DNA from: Fibrobacter sp. UWR2
GTDB taxonomy: Bacteria; Fibrobacterota; Fibrobacteria; Fibrobacterales; Fibrobacteraceae
DNA length: 64,000 nt
Assembly (NCBI RefSeq): GCF_002210285.1
Contig: NZ_MWQE01000004.1
Location: forward strand, 124,001-188,000
Reading direction: 5' to 3'
Positions 8,429 to 17,951 of the stretch are shown one piece after another (the stretch's first letter is position 1; each line of letters starts with the position of its first letter). Below the pieces are notes generated by a model. The model worked only from the letters and a program-made list of their open reading frames with translations. It did no database searches and was not told the origin of the DNA. Position numbers and translations under genes: made by a program.

Positions 8429-9406
8429 TTAATTTGCGGTATTGGTTTCGGGCCGGTCTTGCTTTTGAAGGGCTTCCGGTGTGTCGGGAGACTCCTTTTT
8501 AACGGAAATTTTATTAGGCGTCGTCAGCAGTTTTGCCGCAAATTGCTTTACGTAGTTGATGGCGATGCGCGGTTCTTTTACGTAGCGCCCGCGGAGGTGG
8601 CTCTGTGTAAAGTAACCCACTTCTCGGCTGTCCAGGCAGAAAGCACCCTTCTCGCAGGCAAGGAAATAGCAGTCTTCGGGGACGATAAATTCGGTTATCT
8701 GCGAGGAGTCCTCCACGTTGAAGAACTCCCTTCGGATCTGTATGGGGGAGTCTCCCGGCTCGGAGTGGAACACCTGTTCCTCGAGCAAGAAACGGTCTTG
8801 CCAGGGAAGGAGATCGATTTCCTGGAGGCTAACCTGCCTGTTGCCGAGCTTTGTCGCACCGAGGGCTTCGACCCCGATTTCGCGTTCGCCCTGCCAGAGG
8901 GTCGTCTTTACGTAGAACTTCTTGCCTGCTTCGTGCATCAGGTTTACGAAGAAGTCCTGTTCGATGTCGTTCATGCGGGCAAGCTGGAGCGTGTCGCCCT
9001 TGCGGGGAATGTGGAGCTGGCGGCTCTGTATAAAGGCGCTCTCGTCTTTCCAGCGGAATTTGCCGTGCGGAGTCTTTACGCGTCCCCTGTCTGAAAAATC
9101 GAGTCGGTCTCCGGGCAGGCCGATTACCTTGCGTACGACACTTTCTCCGTTGCGCAGTGTTGCCCAGACAGTCTCGTTGTAGTGAATATTCTCGAGACAT
9201 TGCGGAAGTTTGCACATCCACAGGTAATCACGGTCCTTGTGTCGCGGGTACATGGACGAATCATGAATCTGTACAGGCTCGAGCGCATAAAAGCGGACTG
9301 CGCATGCAAGGGCGAAACAGGCAAGGATGCCAAGAAAGAGTACGATAATACACGCCTTGGAATTTTTCCACTGCAGGGTCCGTACTTTTCTCTTCAGGTT
9401 CGCCAT
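8429..9406 (-). CDS. lepB: Type I signal peptidase
   Basis: 325 residues from the ATG at 9406; longer readings run into lepA. A single membrane anchor spans about residues 18-38 (ACIIVLFLGILACFALACAV). The S26 catalytic serine box is DSSMYP (Ser50), the general-base lysine is in VVRKVIGLPGD (Lys93), and the C-terminal box E is CLDSREVGYF. It cleaves signal peptides from exported proteins at the outer face of the inner membrane. The middle part is larger than in minimal enzymes. It follows lepA by 23 bases, the same lepA-lepB pairing seen in many bacteria. Confidence 0.9.
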   Translation of the reverse strand: MANLKRKVRTLQWKNSKACIIVLFLGILACFALACAVRFYALEPVQIHDSSMYPRHKDRDYLWMCKLPQCLENIHYNETVWATLRNGESVVRKVIGLPGDRLDFSDRGRVKTPHGKFRWKDESAFIQSRQLHIPRKGDTLQLARMNDIEQDFFVNLMHEAGKKFYVKTTLWQGEREIGVEALGATKLGNRQVSLQEIDLLPWQDRFLLEEQVFHSEPGDSPIQIRREFFNVEDSSQITEFIVPEDCYFLACEKGAFCLDSREVGYFTQSHLRGRYVKEPRIAINYVKQFAAKLLTTPNKISVKKESPDTPEALQKQDRPETNTAN

Positions 9407-9429
9407 AAGAATGTTGCCTGCTTTGGAGA

Positions 9430-11250
<1,821 letters not shown>

Positions 11251-11282
11251 AGAATCGTTGTTCGTTTGTTTTTTTACGAGTG

Positions 11283-11290
11283 CAAATATA
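11283..11290 (-). promoter_or_regulatory. TAnnTTTG promoter-like octamer before lepA
   Basis: TATATTTG on the minus strand, 33 bases upstream of the lepA ATG in the divergent lepA/cyclophilin gap. One of seven exact matches that sit just upstream of genes in this window. Confidence 0.45.
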
Positions 11291-11352
11291 GAAATCCTGC
11301 GCCATTTTTTTAATCGTGAGGGGACAAAGCCCGAAAAAATAACTATATTCTC

Positions 11353-11381
11353 TTGACATCCTAGGAAACTTTCACGATAAC
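11353..11381 (+). promoter_or_regulatory. Sigma-70-like promoter of the cyclophilin gene
   Basis: Perfect -35 box TTGACA (11353-11358), 17-base spacer, and a -10 like box GATAAC (11376-11381). This predicts a start near 11388, about a dozen bases before the GTG. Confidence 0.55.
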
Positions 11382-11399
11382 TATACTGGAAGTGCTAAA

Positions 11400-11930
11400 G
11401 TGCTAAAGAAAATTGCGTTCATACTGACTCTCGCTGGCATGCTCTGCCTGAGTTTCGCCGAGGGAGGGAAGGTCTTCAACAAGGATTACAAGGACATCAA
11501 GTCCATCGAGGCAACCATTACGACTCATGAGGGCGTCATCGTCGTTGAGCTCGATTTCAAGGCGGCCCCGAATACCGTCGCGAATTTCGTCGATCTTGCG
11601 AACAAGGGCTTCTACAACGGGCTCATGTTCCATCGCGTCATCAACGGGTTCATGATTCAGGGCGGTGACCCCGAAGGGGACGGCTCGGGCGGTCCGGGCT
11701 ACACCATCGACGATGAACAGAACGACCTGAAGCACGAAACTGGCGTGATTTCCATGGCGAACCGCGGCCCCAATACCGGCGGATCGCAGTTCTTCATTAC
11801 GCAGATGCCCCAGCCTCATCTGGATGGCAAGCACACTGTTTTTGGCAAGGTGACTAGCGGCCTTGATGTCGTATGCCGCATCGAACCTTACGATCCCATT
11901 TTAAACATAACCATCGTGGAAAAGAAGTAA
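11400..11930 (+). CDS. Cyclophilin-type peptidyl-prolyl cis-trans isomerase, exported
   Basis: 176 residues with GTG start, GGAAG upstream. Residues 1-20 are a signal peptide ([16 protein letters not shown]), so it acts in the periplasm. The catalytic cyclophilin residues are visible in [15 protein letters not shown] (Arg, Phe, Gln), [10 protein letters not shown] and HTVFGKV. It catalyses proline isomerisation during folding of exported proteins. It may be cotranscribed with the Lys/Ala/Pro-rich gene that begins three bases after its stop. Confidence 0.92.
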   Translation: MLKKIAFILTLAGMLCLSFAEGGKVFNKDYKDIKSIEATITTHEGVIVVELDFKAAPNTVANFVDLANKGFYNGLMFHRVINGFMIQGGDPEGDGSGGPGYTIDDEQNDLKHETGVISMANRGPNTGGSQFFITQMPQPHLDGKHTVFGKVTSGLDVVCRIEPYDPILNITIVEKK

Positions 11931-11933
11931 GCT

Positions 11934-13142
11934 ATGAGTTCCAAGAAAGCCTCCAGCGCAAAGAAACCCGCTGCAAAGTCCGCATCTAAGTCGGCTGCGA
12001 AAAAGCCGGCCGCAAAGTCTGCTCCGGCCAAGAAGCCTGCAGCCAAGGCCGCTGCCAAGCCTGCAGCCAAGGCTGTCAAGAAGCCGGCTGCGAAGCCTGC
12101 GGCAAAGGCTGCCAAGAAGCCTGCGGGCAAGCCCGCTCCGAAGGCCCCGGCCAAGAAGCCGGCCGCAAAGCCTGCGGTGAAGGCTTCCGCAAAGGTCGTT
12201 GCGAAGAAGCCCGAAAAGGCGAAGGCATCCAAGGTATCTACGAAGGCCGTAAAGCAGCCGTCGAAGGGTAAGGCACCGAAGGCGAAGGTCGAAAAAAAGA
12301 AGACCGCCCAGAAGGTTGTCGCTAAGCCGGTGGACAACAAGGCCAGGAACGCGAAGAATGCTGTAAAGGAACTTCCGAAGTCCAAGGTGAAGGCTAGTGC
12401 CAAGCCGGAACAGAAGGCCAAGGCTGAAACGAAGAAGCCTGTTGCGAAGCCCGAAGTAAAGGCTGAAACTCCGAAGCAGAAGGGCGGCAAGAAGCCTGCC
12501 GTGAAGCCGGAACCGGAGCAGCCGAAGGCCGACAACGCGAAGAAGCCGGTCAAGGCCAGCTCGAAGCCCGAGGTCGAAGTTGTTGAAGAGGATGTGAAGC
12601 CCGAACCGGCTCCGGCCCCTGCTAGCAACAAGAAGGTTATCGCCTATGCGGTTCTTCTTGAAGGCGGCAAGAAACTTTCAAAAACCATCATGTTCACGGA
12701 AGTTCCGGAAGATGCCGACCGCACCAACCAGAAGAAGGTGTCCTCTTCTGACGCGAAACTCGAACGCAAGCCCACGATGGCTATCCGCCATAAGCTTTCG
12801 CTTGCCGAAGAAACGCAGGAAGAACTGACGGAACGCATCCTGAAGGAACTCGAGGAACAGAATGCTGCGTTCACGCGCGAAGCCGCAACGCAGATGTGCA
12901 CCCGCTGCAACCGCAATCTCGTTTCCCCGGAATTCTGGGTCGACAAGCATCTCGGTTATTGTGAGGAATGTGCTGCAATCCTCAAACTTGGCCAGTCGAA
13001 GGAAGCCCGCAAGGTGGAATATACTCTCGGTGCCATGGGCGGTGACTCGCTCGACGAGGCGGATGACGAGGATTTCGAAGGACCGGACGCCGCCGACCTG
13101 AAGGAAGCGGAAGAAGATTTCGCAGAACTCGACGACAACTAG
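11934..13142 (+). CDS. Lys/Ala/Pro-rich histone-H1-like protein with C-terminal four-cysteine zinc finger and acidic tail
   Basis: 402 residues. Roughly residues 1-220 are low complexity, built of AAKKPA- and KPAAK-like units, as in eukaryotic H1 tails and bacterial histone-like proteins; this part is strongly basic. Residues about 290-320 are a helical KELEEQNAAFTREA segment, followed by a zinc finger of DksA/TraR type with cysteines at 322, 325, 343 and 346 (CTRC...CEEC). The last 40 residues are very acidic (DEADDEDFEG). It could bind nucleic acid and RNA polymerase or the ribosome, but no function is established. Lies between a cyclophilin and a TraB-like lipoprotein gene, three bases from each. 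Confidence 0.85.
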   Translation: MSSKKASSAKKPAAKSASKSAAKKPAAKSAPAKKPAAKAAAKPAAKAVKKPAAKPAAKAAKKPAGKPAPKAPAKKPAAKPAVKASAKVVAKKPEKAKASKVSTKAVKQPSKGKAPKAKVEKKKTAQKVVAKPVDNKARNAKNAVKELPKSKVKASAKPEQKAKAETKKPVAKPEVKAETPKQKGGKKPAVKPEPEQPKADNAKKPVKASSKPEVEVVEEDVKPEPAPAPASNKKVIAYAVLLEGGKKLSKTIMFTEVPEDADRTNQKKVSSSDAKLERKPTMAIRHKLSLAEETQEELTERILKELEEQNAAFTREAATQMCTRCNRNLVSPEFWVDKHLGYCEECAAILKLGQSKEARKVEYTLGAMGGDSLDEADDEDFEGPDAADLKEAEEDFAELDDN

Positions 13143-13145
13143 CCT

Positions 13146-14063
13146 ATGGTTCGCAAATTCGCGATTATTGCATGCATCCTGCCGATATTGGCAGGATGTT
13201 CTGCGTTGAAAAACGAAAACGCCCGCAAGCATATCCTGTGGAAGGTGTCTGATTCCAATTCGAGCGTCTACCTGCTTGGGAGTGTGCATTTTGCGGATTC
13301 CTCGTTCTATCCGCTTGATTCCGCAATAACGGTTGCATTTGAACATTCGGACGAATTGGGTGTCGAACTCGATATGGGCGATACCTCTGTAATCCAGAAA
13401 ATCATTGAACTTTCTGCACAGCGCGGGTTGCTTCCGGAAGGCGAAAGCCTTGACAGGATTTTGCCTGCGGATGTGCAAAATTCACTCGATAGCCTCTGCA
13501 TGGCGTGGTACATTCCGCTCGGGACGTTCAACCGCTACAAGCCCTGGGCTGCGGCTATGACTTTGAGTTCCGTTGCCATTGGACGCAAGGGGCTCAATCC
13601 GATATACGGAATAGATGTCTATTTTCTGCGTGCGGCAAGTGAAAGGGGAATGCCTATTCTTTCGCTTGAAACTGTCGAGGATCAGGTCAACGCCCTTACC
13701 GGAGAAGGAACTCTGGATTCGCTCAGCATTTACTATGTGAAGAGCACGCTGCGCGACATGCCGCTACTCGATTCTAGTATCACGATGATGGTGCGCGCTT
13801 GGAAAACCGGTGATGTCGCGATGTTCCGCGGTGCGATGGAACTAGAATCGCAGCCGGAAGATGCTATGGATTCACTCCTGTCGGAGGAACTCAACGAGCG
13901 TATTTATACTTCGCGCAACAGGAAAATGGCAAAAAAGGTCGAAGGCTTGTTAGCCTCCGACCGCAAGGTCTTTATCGTTGTAGGGGCTGCACATCTGGTG
14001 GGGAAGGACGAGAACGTCATCGACCTTCTCCGCGCCAAGGGCTTTACCGTCGAACAACAGTAA
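13146..14063 (+). CDS. TraB/GumN-family lipoprotein
   Basis: 305 residues. Signal peptide with lipobox LAGC (Cys18), so it is lipid-anchored. The body has the TraB/GumN (Tiki-like) pattern: ILWKVSDSNSSVYLLGSVHFAD near the N-terminus (the GS-H motif), the central YGIDVYFLRAASERG and the C-terminal VFIVVGAAHLVGKDENVIDLLRAKGF. Members of this fold are putative metalloproteases. Begins three bases after the zinc-finger gene, probably the same operon. Confidence 0.85.
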   Translation: MVRKFAIIACILPILAGCSALKNENARKHILWKVSDSNSSVYLLGSVHFADSSFYPLDSAITVAFEHSDELGVELDMGDTSVIQKIIELSAQRGLLPEGESLDRILPADVQNSLDSLCMAWYIPLGTFNRYKPWAAAMTLSSVAIGRKGLNPIYGIDVYFLRAASERGMPILSLETVEDQVNALTGEGTLDSLSIYYVKSTLRDMPLLDSSITMMVRAWKTGDVAMFRGAMELESQPEDAMDSLLSEELNERIYTSRNRKMAKKVEGLLASDRKVFIVVGAAHLVGKDENVIDLLRAKGFTVEQQ

Positions 14064-14076
14064 AACTGAGATTGTC

Positions 14077-14097
14077 ATTCCGGGCTTGACCCGGAAT
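14077..14097. terminator. Hairpin repeat between convergent genes (GTCATTC...GAATC family)
   Basis: Perfect inverted repeat ATTCCGGG-cttga-CCCGGAAT between the TraB-like gene and argH. The flanks GTC and C match those of the two copies at 7196-7273. It likely acts as a shared transcription stop and is probably a dispersed repeat. Confidence 0.7.
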
Positions 14098-14103
14098 CAT
14101 CGA

Positions 14104-15528
14104 TTACTTCTTGAAAGCCTTCAGGATTGCGGCGGCCTTCACGAACTGCTGCTTCACGGATTTGGGACCCGTACCGCCTTCGATGTTACGGCGGGAAACG
14201 CTGTATTCAAACGTGAGCGTCTTCTTCATCTGCTTTACGTTCGGGACGCCGGCGCTTGCCCAGGCCTCGTCGCTGAGGTCAGTGAATTCGAGGCCTTGGC
14301 GGGCGGCTTCGCCGACCAGGCTACCGACCACGTGGTGGGCATCGCGGAACGGCACGCCGGATTCGACCAGCAAGTCTGCGAGGTCAGTAGCCAGCAGCGC
14401 CGGCAGCATCTTCGCGTGCATCTTGTCGAAATTGAAACGTGCGCTTTCCAAGGCTTCCTTCATTACGCGGAGGATCACCTTCACGTTATGGACGGAGTCG
14501 AAAACCGGTTCCTTGTCTTCTTGCAAATCGCGGCTGTAGCTGAGCGGGGCTCCCTTCACCAGCGTGTAGAGGGCGCTGAAGTTACCGAGCATGCGGCCGG
14601 ACTTTCCGCGGATAAGTTCCATGGAATCCGGGTTCTTCTTCTGCGGCATCATCGAGGAACCGCTGGAGAAGGCGTCGTGCAGGGTGAGGTAGCCGAATTC
14701 ACTGGTGCTCCAGTTCACAAAGTCTTCGGCGTAGCGGCTCATGGTGTTCGCGATAATCGCGAGGTCGGCTTCGAATTCGAGCATCATGTCGCGGTGGCTC
14801 ACTGCATCGATGCTGTTGGGGGAGACCCCGTTAAATCCGAGTTCCTTTGCGACGAGGGCACGGTGATAGGGGAATGCGGAACCGGCCATGGCGCCGCTAC
14901 CGAGCGGGAGTTCGCTGTGCAGTTCCAGGAAGTTGTCGAGGCGCTTCACGTCGCGGCTCACGGCAAAGAACATGCTCATCAGGTAATGGCTAAAGTAGAT
15001 GGGCTGAGCCTGCTGCAGGTGCGTGTAGCCCGGCATCATCTTGCCGAAGTACTTTTTCGCGAGGTCGAGGACCGTCTCCATCAGGCTCACTTCGAGAGCG
15101 CGGATTTCGGCGGCGCGGTGACGCATGTACAGCTTGAAGTCAGTGCAGACCTGGTCGTTACGGCTGCGGCCCGTGTGGATTTTTTTGCCGAGGGCGCCGA
15201 TGCGTTCTGTGAGCACGCGTTCCACGGCCATGTGAATGTCTTCGTCAGATTCCTGCCACAGGTTCTTGCCCGCCTTGTAGTCCTTGAGGATGCTGGCCAA
15301 GCCATCGCAAATTTTCTTGTAGTCGGCCTTGCTGAGCACGCCCGATTCTACTAGGCCCTTGCCGTGGCCGATGCTGCCTTCGATGTCTTCTTCGATGAGT
15401 TCGGCGTCGAATTGCAGGCTGAAGCTCAGGTCCACCATGCTCTGTGCCATGCCGCTAGCAAAACGGCCGGTCCACATGTTGGTCTGGGTGCCTTTCTTTT
15501 CAGTTTTCTTTGCAGTAGTCTTAGCCAT
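14104..15528 (-). CDS. argH: Argininosuccinate lyase
   Basis: 474 residues from the ATG at 15528, chosen because AAGGAT lies eight bases upstream; a TTG two codons earlier has no such site. It makes arginine and fumarate from argininosuccinate. Family signature GSSMMPQKKNPD with the catalytic Ser loop is present, as are MWTGRFASG, HTGRSRNDQV and THLQQAQP. The N-terminal tail AKTTAKKTEKKG is an unusual lysine-rich extension before the normal start of the fold. Carries its own octamer promoter candidate, so it can be expressed apart from dprA-ftsB. Confidence 0.95.
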   Translation of the reverse strand: MAKTTAKKTEKKGTQTNMWTGRFASGMAQSMVDLSFSLQFDAELIEEDIEGSIGHGKGLVESGVLSKADYKKICDGLASILKDYKAGKNLWQESDEDIHMAVERVLTERIGALGKKIHTGRSRNDQVCTDFKLYMRHRAAEIRALEVSLMETVLDLAKKYFGKMMPGYTHLQQAQPIYFSHYLMSMFFAVSRDVKRLDNFLELHSELPLGSGAMAGSAFPYHRALVAKELGFNGVSPNSIDAVSHRDMMLEFEADLAIIANTMSRYAEDFVNWSTSEFGYLTLHDAFSSGSSMMPQKKNPDSMELIRGKSGRMLGNFSALYTLVKGAPLSYSRDLQEDKEPVFDSVHNVKVILRVMKEALESARFNFDKMHAKMLPALLATDLADLLVESGVPFRDAHHVVGSLVGEAARQGLEFTDLSDEAWASAGVPNVKQMKKTLTFEYSVSRRNIEGGTGPKSVKQQFVKAAAILKAFKK

Positions 15529-15553
15529 TTTCAAATCCTTTTTATTCCGGGGA

Positions 15554-15561
15554 CAAATATA
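15554..15561 (-). promoter_or_regulatory. TAnnTTTG promoter-like octamer before argH
   Basis: TATATTTG on the minus strand in the 52-base gap between the ftsB-like gene and argH, 26 bases before the argH ATG. Confidence 0.45.
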
Positions 15562-15580
15562 GAAATAGGTGAGACGCAGG

Positions 15581-15874
15581 CTAGTCCTTTTTTCCCTTCA
15601 CCATCTGGAAAACTTTCTCGCCTTCGCGGCTCATGCCGTACCTGGTGCGCAGGATTTCTTCCTTGTATAGCGAATCGTGCAGCAGACGGTCTATCTCGAG
15701 TGAATCATTCTGGATGATTTTCTTGAGAGAGTCTACCTTGAATTCGTATTCCGCAATTTGCTGAGCGACTTTGCCCTGTTCGATGAGGTTTCCCTTGCTG
15801 AAGAAAAGCTGCAACAGGAGAATGCCGATAAAGAATATGAAGGCGATAACGGCAATGTAGATTCTCTTGTGCAT
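15581..15874 (-). CDS. FtsB/DivIC-family septum formation initiator
   Basis: 97 residues: short cytoplasmic start (MHKR), one membrane span at about 5-25 (IYIAVIAFIFFIGILLLQLFF), then a coiled coil of about 45 residues and the typical ILRTRYGMSREGEKVFQM end of DivIC/FtsB proteins. These bridge FtsL and FtsQ in the divisome. Its ATG overlaps the dprA stop by one base (TAATG), so translation is coupled to dprA. Confidence 0.85.
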   Translation of the reverse strand: MHKRIYIAVIAFIFFIGILLLQLFFSKGNLIEQGKVAQQIAEYEFKVDSLKKIIQNDSLEIDRLLHDSLYKEEILRTRYGMSREGEKVFQMVKGKKD

Positions 15875-16785
15875 TAGTTGACTCCGTCGAACTGGAAAAC
15901 GAAATTATCGTCAGTGTGGGCGAGCCCCGCTATTTCCAGCTCTGTCAATATAGTTAAAAGTTGGCTTATGTTAAAGTCAAATTCTGACTGAAGTTCACAA
16001 ATTGTTTTCCGGAAACCGTTCACATGCTTGAAAAGGTCTAGTGCGTCGTTTCCCAGATGCAGGCCGGCGAGCGATAGTCCTTGTAGGCTTAGTCCCTCGG
16101 TCTTGGGAAAACCGAGTACGGTGCGTAGGCTTTCGGGGATGAATACGGGTTTTGCGAGGCCTCCATTGAGTAGGGCGTTCGGCCCACTAGCGACCTCGTT
16201 GTCAAAATCGCCCGGGATGGCGTAGAGGGGTTTGCCTTCCTTGCGGGTGAATTCGCCGGTAAGGAGCGCTCCGCCTTTCGCCTTGCTCTGGACAATAAGG
16301 GTTGCCGCGCTCATGCCCGATATTATGCGGTTCCGTGCAGGAAAGTTGCTTTTGTATGCGGGTTCGTCCGGTTCGAATTCGCTAACGAGTGCGCCGCCCG
16401 TCGCAAGGATTCTTTTGGCGAGTTCCCCGCGGGTCCCTTCGATTCGGGTGCCTAGCCCCTGCGCGAGTACAGCGACAGTCGGGATGCCCGCATCGAGTGC
16501 CGCTTCGTGGCTAAAACTGTCGATGCCTTGCGCAAGGCCGGAGACGACGACGGCGCGGGTGCCCTGCAGGGAATCCACGAGCCTCTTGCAGAGCAGTTTT
16601 GCGTTAGCTCCAGGCCTGCGGGTGCCGACCATCGCGATGCCGATGGGTATATCGGTGCGGTCGTTCTCCTTAACAGTGGCTGGTGGCAGTTTCCCTATTG
16701 CATAGAGTTGCTTAGGTTTGTAGATAGAACTGCCAAGTAACAGCGGGTATTTTTCGGGCGGTACGAGGTATATTTCGTGCTTCAT
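15874..16785 (-). CDS. dprA: DNA-processing protein DprA (Smf)
   Basis: 303 residues. Rossmann-like DprA core: IAMVGTRRPG (about 48-57), VVSGLAQGIDSFSHEAAL, LAQGLGTRIEG, SEFEPDEPAYKSNFPARNRIISGMS and TGEFTRKEGKPLYAIPGDFDN. A winged-helix-like C-terminus follows (ICELQSEFDFNISQLLTILTELEIAG). DprA loads RecA on incoming single-stranded DNA during transformation. The ATG has a ribosome-binding site AAAGGAAC that lies in the closing stem of a long hairpin (16790-16858), so translation may be controlled by RNA folding. Confidence 0.93.
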   Translation of the reverse strand: MKHEIYLVPPEKYPLLLGSSIYKPKQLYAIGKLPPATVKENDRTDIPIGIAMVGTRRPGANAKLLCKRLVDSLQGTRAVVVSGLAQGIDSFSHEAALDAGIPTVAVLAQGLGTRIEGTRGELAKRILATGGALVSEFEPDEPAYKSNFPARNRIISGMSAATLIVQSKAKGGALLTGEFTRKEGKPLYAIPGDFDNEVASGPNALLNGGLAKPVFIPESLRTVLGFPKTEGLSLQGLSLAGLHLGNDALDLFKHVNGFRKTICELQSEFDFNISQLLTILTELEIAGLAHTDDNFVFQFDGVN

Positions 16786-16789
16786 GGGC

Positions 16790-16858
16790 GTTCCTTTTTG
16801 GCGCAGTTTAAATTGTGCAGTAATCGCGCAATAAACTGCGTAAAAGAATTAAAGGAAC
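16790..16858 (-). promoter_or_regulatory. Leader hairpin that can sequester the dprA ribosome-binding site
   Basis: In the dprA message GTTCCTTT (16858-16851) can pair with AAAGGAAC (16797-16790), which is the Shine-Dalgarno region. Between them lies a 15-bp stem: CGCAGTTTA (16840-16832) with TAAACTGCG (16810-16802), stacked on TTGCGC (16831-16826) with GCACAA (16818-16813), loop of seven. The structure is seen directly; regulation is inferred. Confidence 0.55.
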
Positions 16859-17062
16859 ATGCCGTGCGTTTTTTATAGGATTAACGCTAGCCGGCAATCG
16901 CCCGGGTCCGGAAAGTCCGGTACCTGAATTTAACTAGGCCCACGAACAATATAGCAATAATGTGTGGTGTGTAATGTGTGATGTGAAATGTAAAATTATA
17001 ATTAGTCATCACACACTCCACATTTCACATTGCTTGGCATTTGATTATCTATCTTTTAGAGT
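16859..17062. repeat. dprA-mazG divergent gap with GT-rich inverted repeats
   Basis: No gene is supported here. At 16904-16924 there is a small imperfect hairpin (CCGGA-aag-TCCGG core). A TATATTG box on the minus strand at 16947-16953 could start the dprA message. From 16961 to 17031 TG-rich sequence holds two overlapping inverted repeats: ATGTGAAATGT (16981-16991) with ACATTTCACAT (17020-17030), and AATGTGTGATG (16973-16983) with CATCACACACT (17007-17017). They compete for pairing. Confidence 0.5.
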
Positions 17063-17863
17063 ATGAAATACACGTTTGACGATTTGGTGGATATTTTAAA
17101 GAGGCTCCGTGCCGAAGACGGCTGCCCGTGGGACCGCGCTCAGGATACGCATACGCTCTTGCCGTACTTAGTAGAAGAAAGTAGCGAGTTTATCGATGCC
17201 GCGCTCGACGGCGACAAGGCGCACATGTGCGAGGAACTGGGCGATGTCTTGTTGCAGGTGGTTTTCCACGCGCAGGTGTGCCGCGAGCAGGGCGATTTTA
17301 CTATCGACGATGTGGTGCAGGGAATCTGCGAAAAGATGATCCGCAGGCATCCGCATGTTTTTGGCGACGCGCAGGTGGATACGGCCGGCGAAGTCAGCCG
17401 CCGCTGGGAAAAGATCAAGGCCCAGGAAACGATGCACTTGCATGATGCGGAAAAGTCTGTTATGGACAAAGTAAGCAAAAGTATGCCGACGCTCGCCCGT
17501 ACGCAGGATATTATCCGCCGGGTGGCGAAGGTTGGCTTTGACTGGGGCGAGGCCGCTCCCGTGTTCGACAAGGCTCAGGAGGAATTCGCGGAATTCCGTG
17601 CCGAGATGGAGAAGGTCACGCCCGAAAATGCGAACACCGACCGCCTGGAAGATGAGTTCGGCGATATTATGTTCTGCCTCGTGAACGTGGCGCGCCACAG
17701 CGGGTTCAATGCCGATGTTGCACTCCGCCGTGCAAATGCGAAGTTCGAGAAGCGCTTCCGCGAGGTGGAGCGCCTGGCTGCCGCACAGGGCAAGCAGGTC
17801 AAGGATATCGGGCTAGATGGCCTGCAGAATCTGTGGAAACAGGCCAAAAACGCCACTAGATAA
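17063..17863 (+). CDS. mazG: Nucleoside triphosphate pyrophosphohydrolase MazG
   Basis: 266 residues, like the E. coli enzyme, with two MazG helical domains. The first has DGCPWDRAQDTHTL, the metal-binding EESSEFIDA and EELGDVLLQVVFHA; the second has GFDWGEAAPVFDKAQEEFAEF and EDEFGDIMFCLVNVARH. It hydrolyses (d)NTPs to the monophosphate and pyrophosphate, and limits mutagenic nucleotides and (p)ppGpp. A TATCTTTT box ends six bases before the ATG and no clear Shine-Dalgarno is seen. Confidence 0.95.
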   Translation: MKYTFDDLVDILKRLRAEDGCPWDRAQDTHTLLPYLVEESSEFIDAALDGDKAHMCEELGDVLLQVVFHAQVCREQGDFTIDDVVQGICEKMIRRHPHVFGDAQVDTAGEVSRRWEKIKAQETMHLHDAEKSVMDKVSKSMPTLARTQDIIRRVAKVGFDWGEAAPVFDKAQEEFAEFRAEMEKVTPENANTDRLEDEFGDIMFCLVNVARHSGFNADVALRRANAKFEKRFREVERLAAAQGKQVKDIGLDGLQNLWKQAKNATR

Positions 17864-17868
17864 AAACC

Positions 17869-17898
17869 ATTCCACTTTGGAATGTTCCTTACGGGAAC
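17869..17898 (+). terminator. Two small hairpins after mazG
   Basis: ATTCCA-ctt-TGGAAT (17869-17883) and GTTCC-ttacg-GGAAC (17884-17898) in series directly after the mazG stop. No T-tract follows, so this may be a weak or processing site rather than a proper terminator. Confidence 0.35.
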
Positions 17899-17916
17899 GA
17901 TTGCTTGTGAAAATTT

Positions 17917-17949
17917 TTGTTCACGATGTTTTCGTTCGTGGTATATTAT
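17917..17949 (+). promoter_or_regulatory. Promoter candidate for the small RNA gene
   Basis: -35 like TTGTTC (17917-17922) or TTCACG (17920-17925) and -10 like TATATT (17942-17947) or TATTAT (17944-17949). The inverted repeat GTGAA (17907-17911) / TTCAC (17920-17924) could be an operator. Start would be near 17952-17956. Confidence 0.4.
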
Positions 17950-17951
17950 GA

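Noticed and set aside
11888-12631. 247-codon Phe/Ala/Gly-rich frame antisense to the Lys/Ala/Pro-rich gene
   Set aside because: Low-complexity complement of the AAKKP repeats.
16910-16920. GGAAAGTCCGG, like the conserved 5' motif of RNase P RNA
   Set aside because: The rest of RNase P RNA (later conserved regions, about 350 nt) is absent, and the gap is only 277 bases.
16859-16927. 22-codon frame with ATG after AAAGGAAC on the plus strand
   Set aside because: The putative Shine-Dalgarno is only two bases from the ATG, and the sequence is better explained as part of the dprA leader hairpin.
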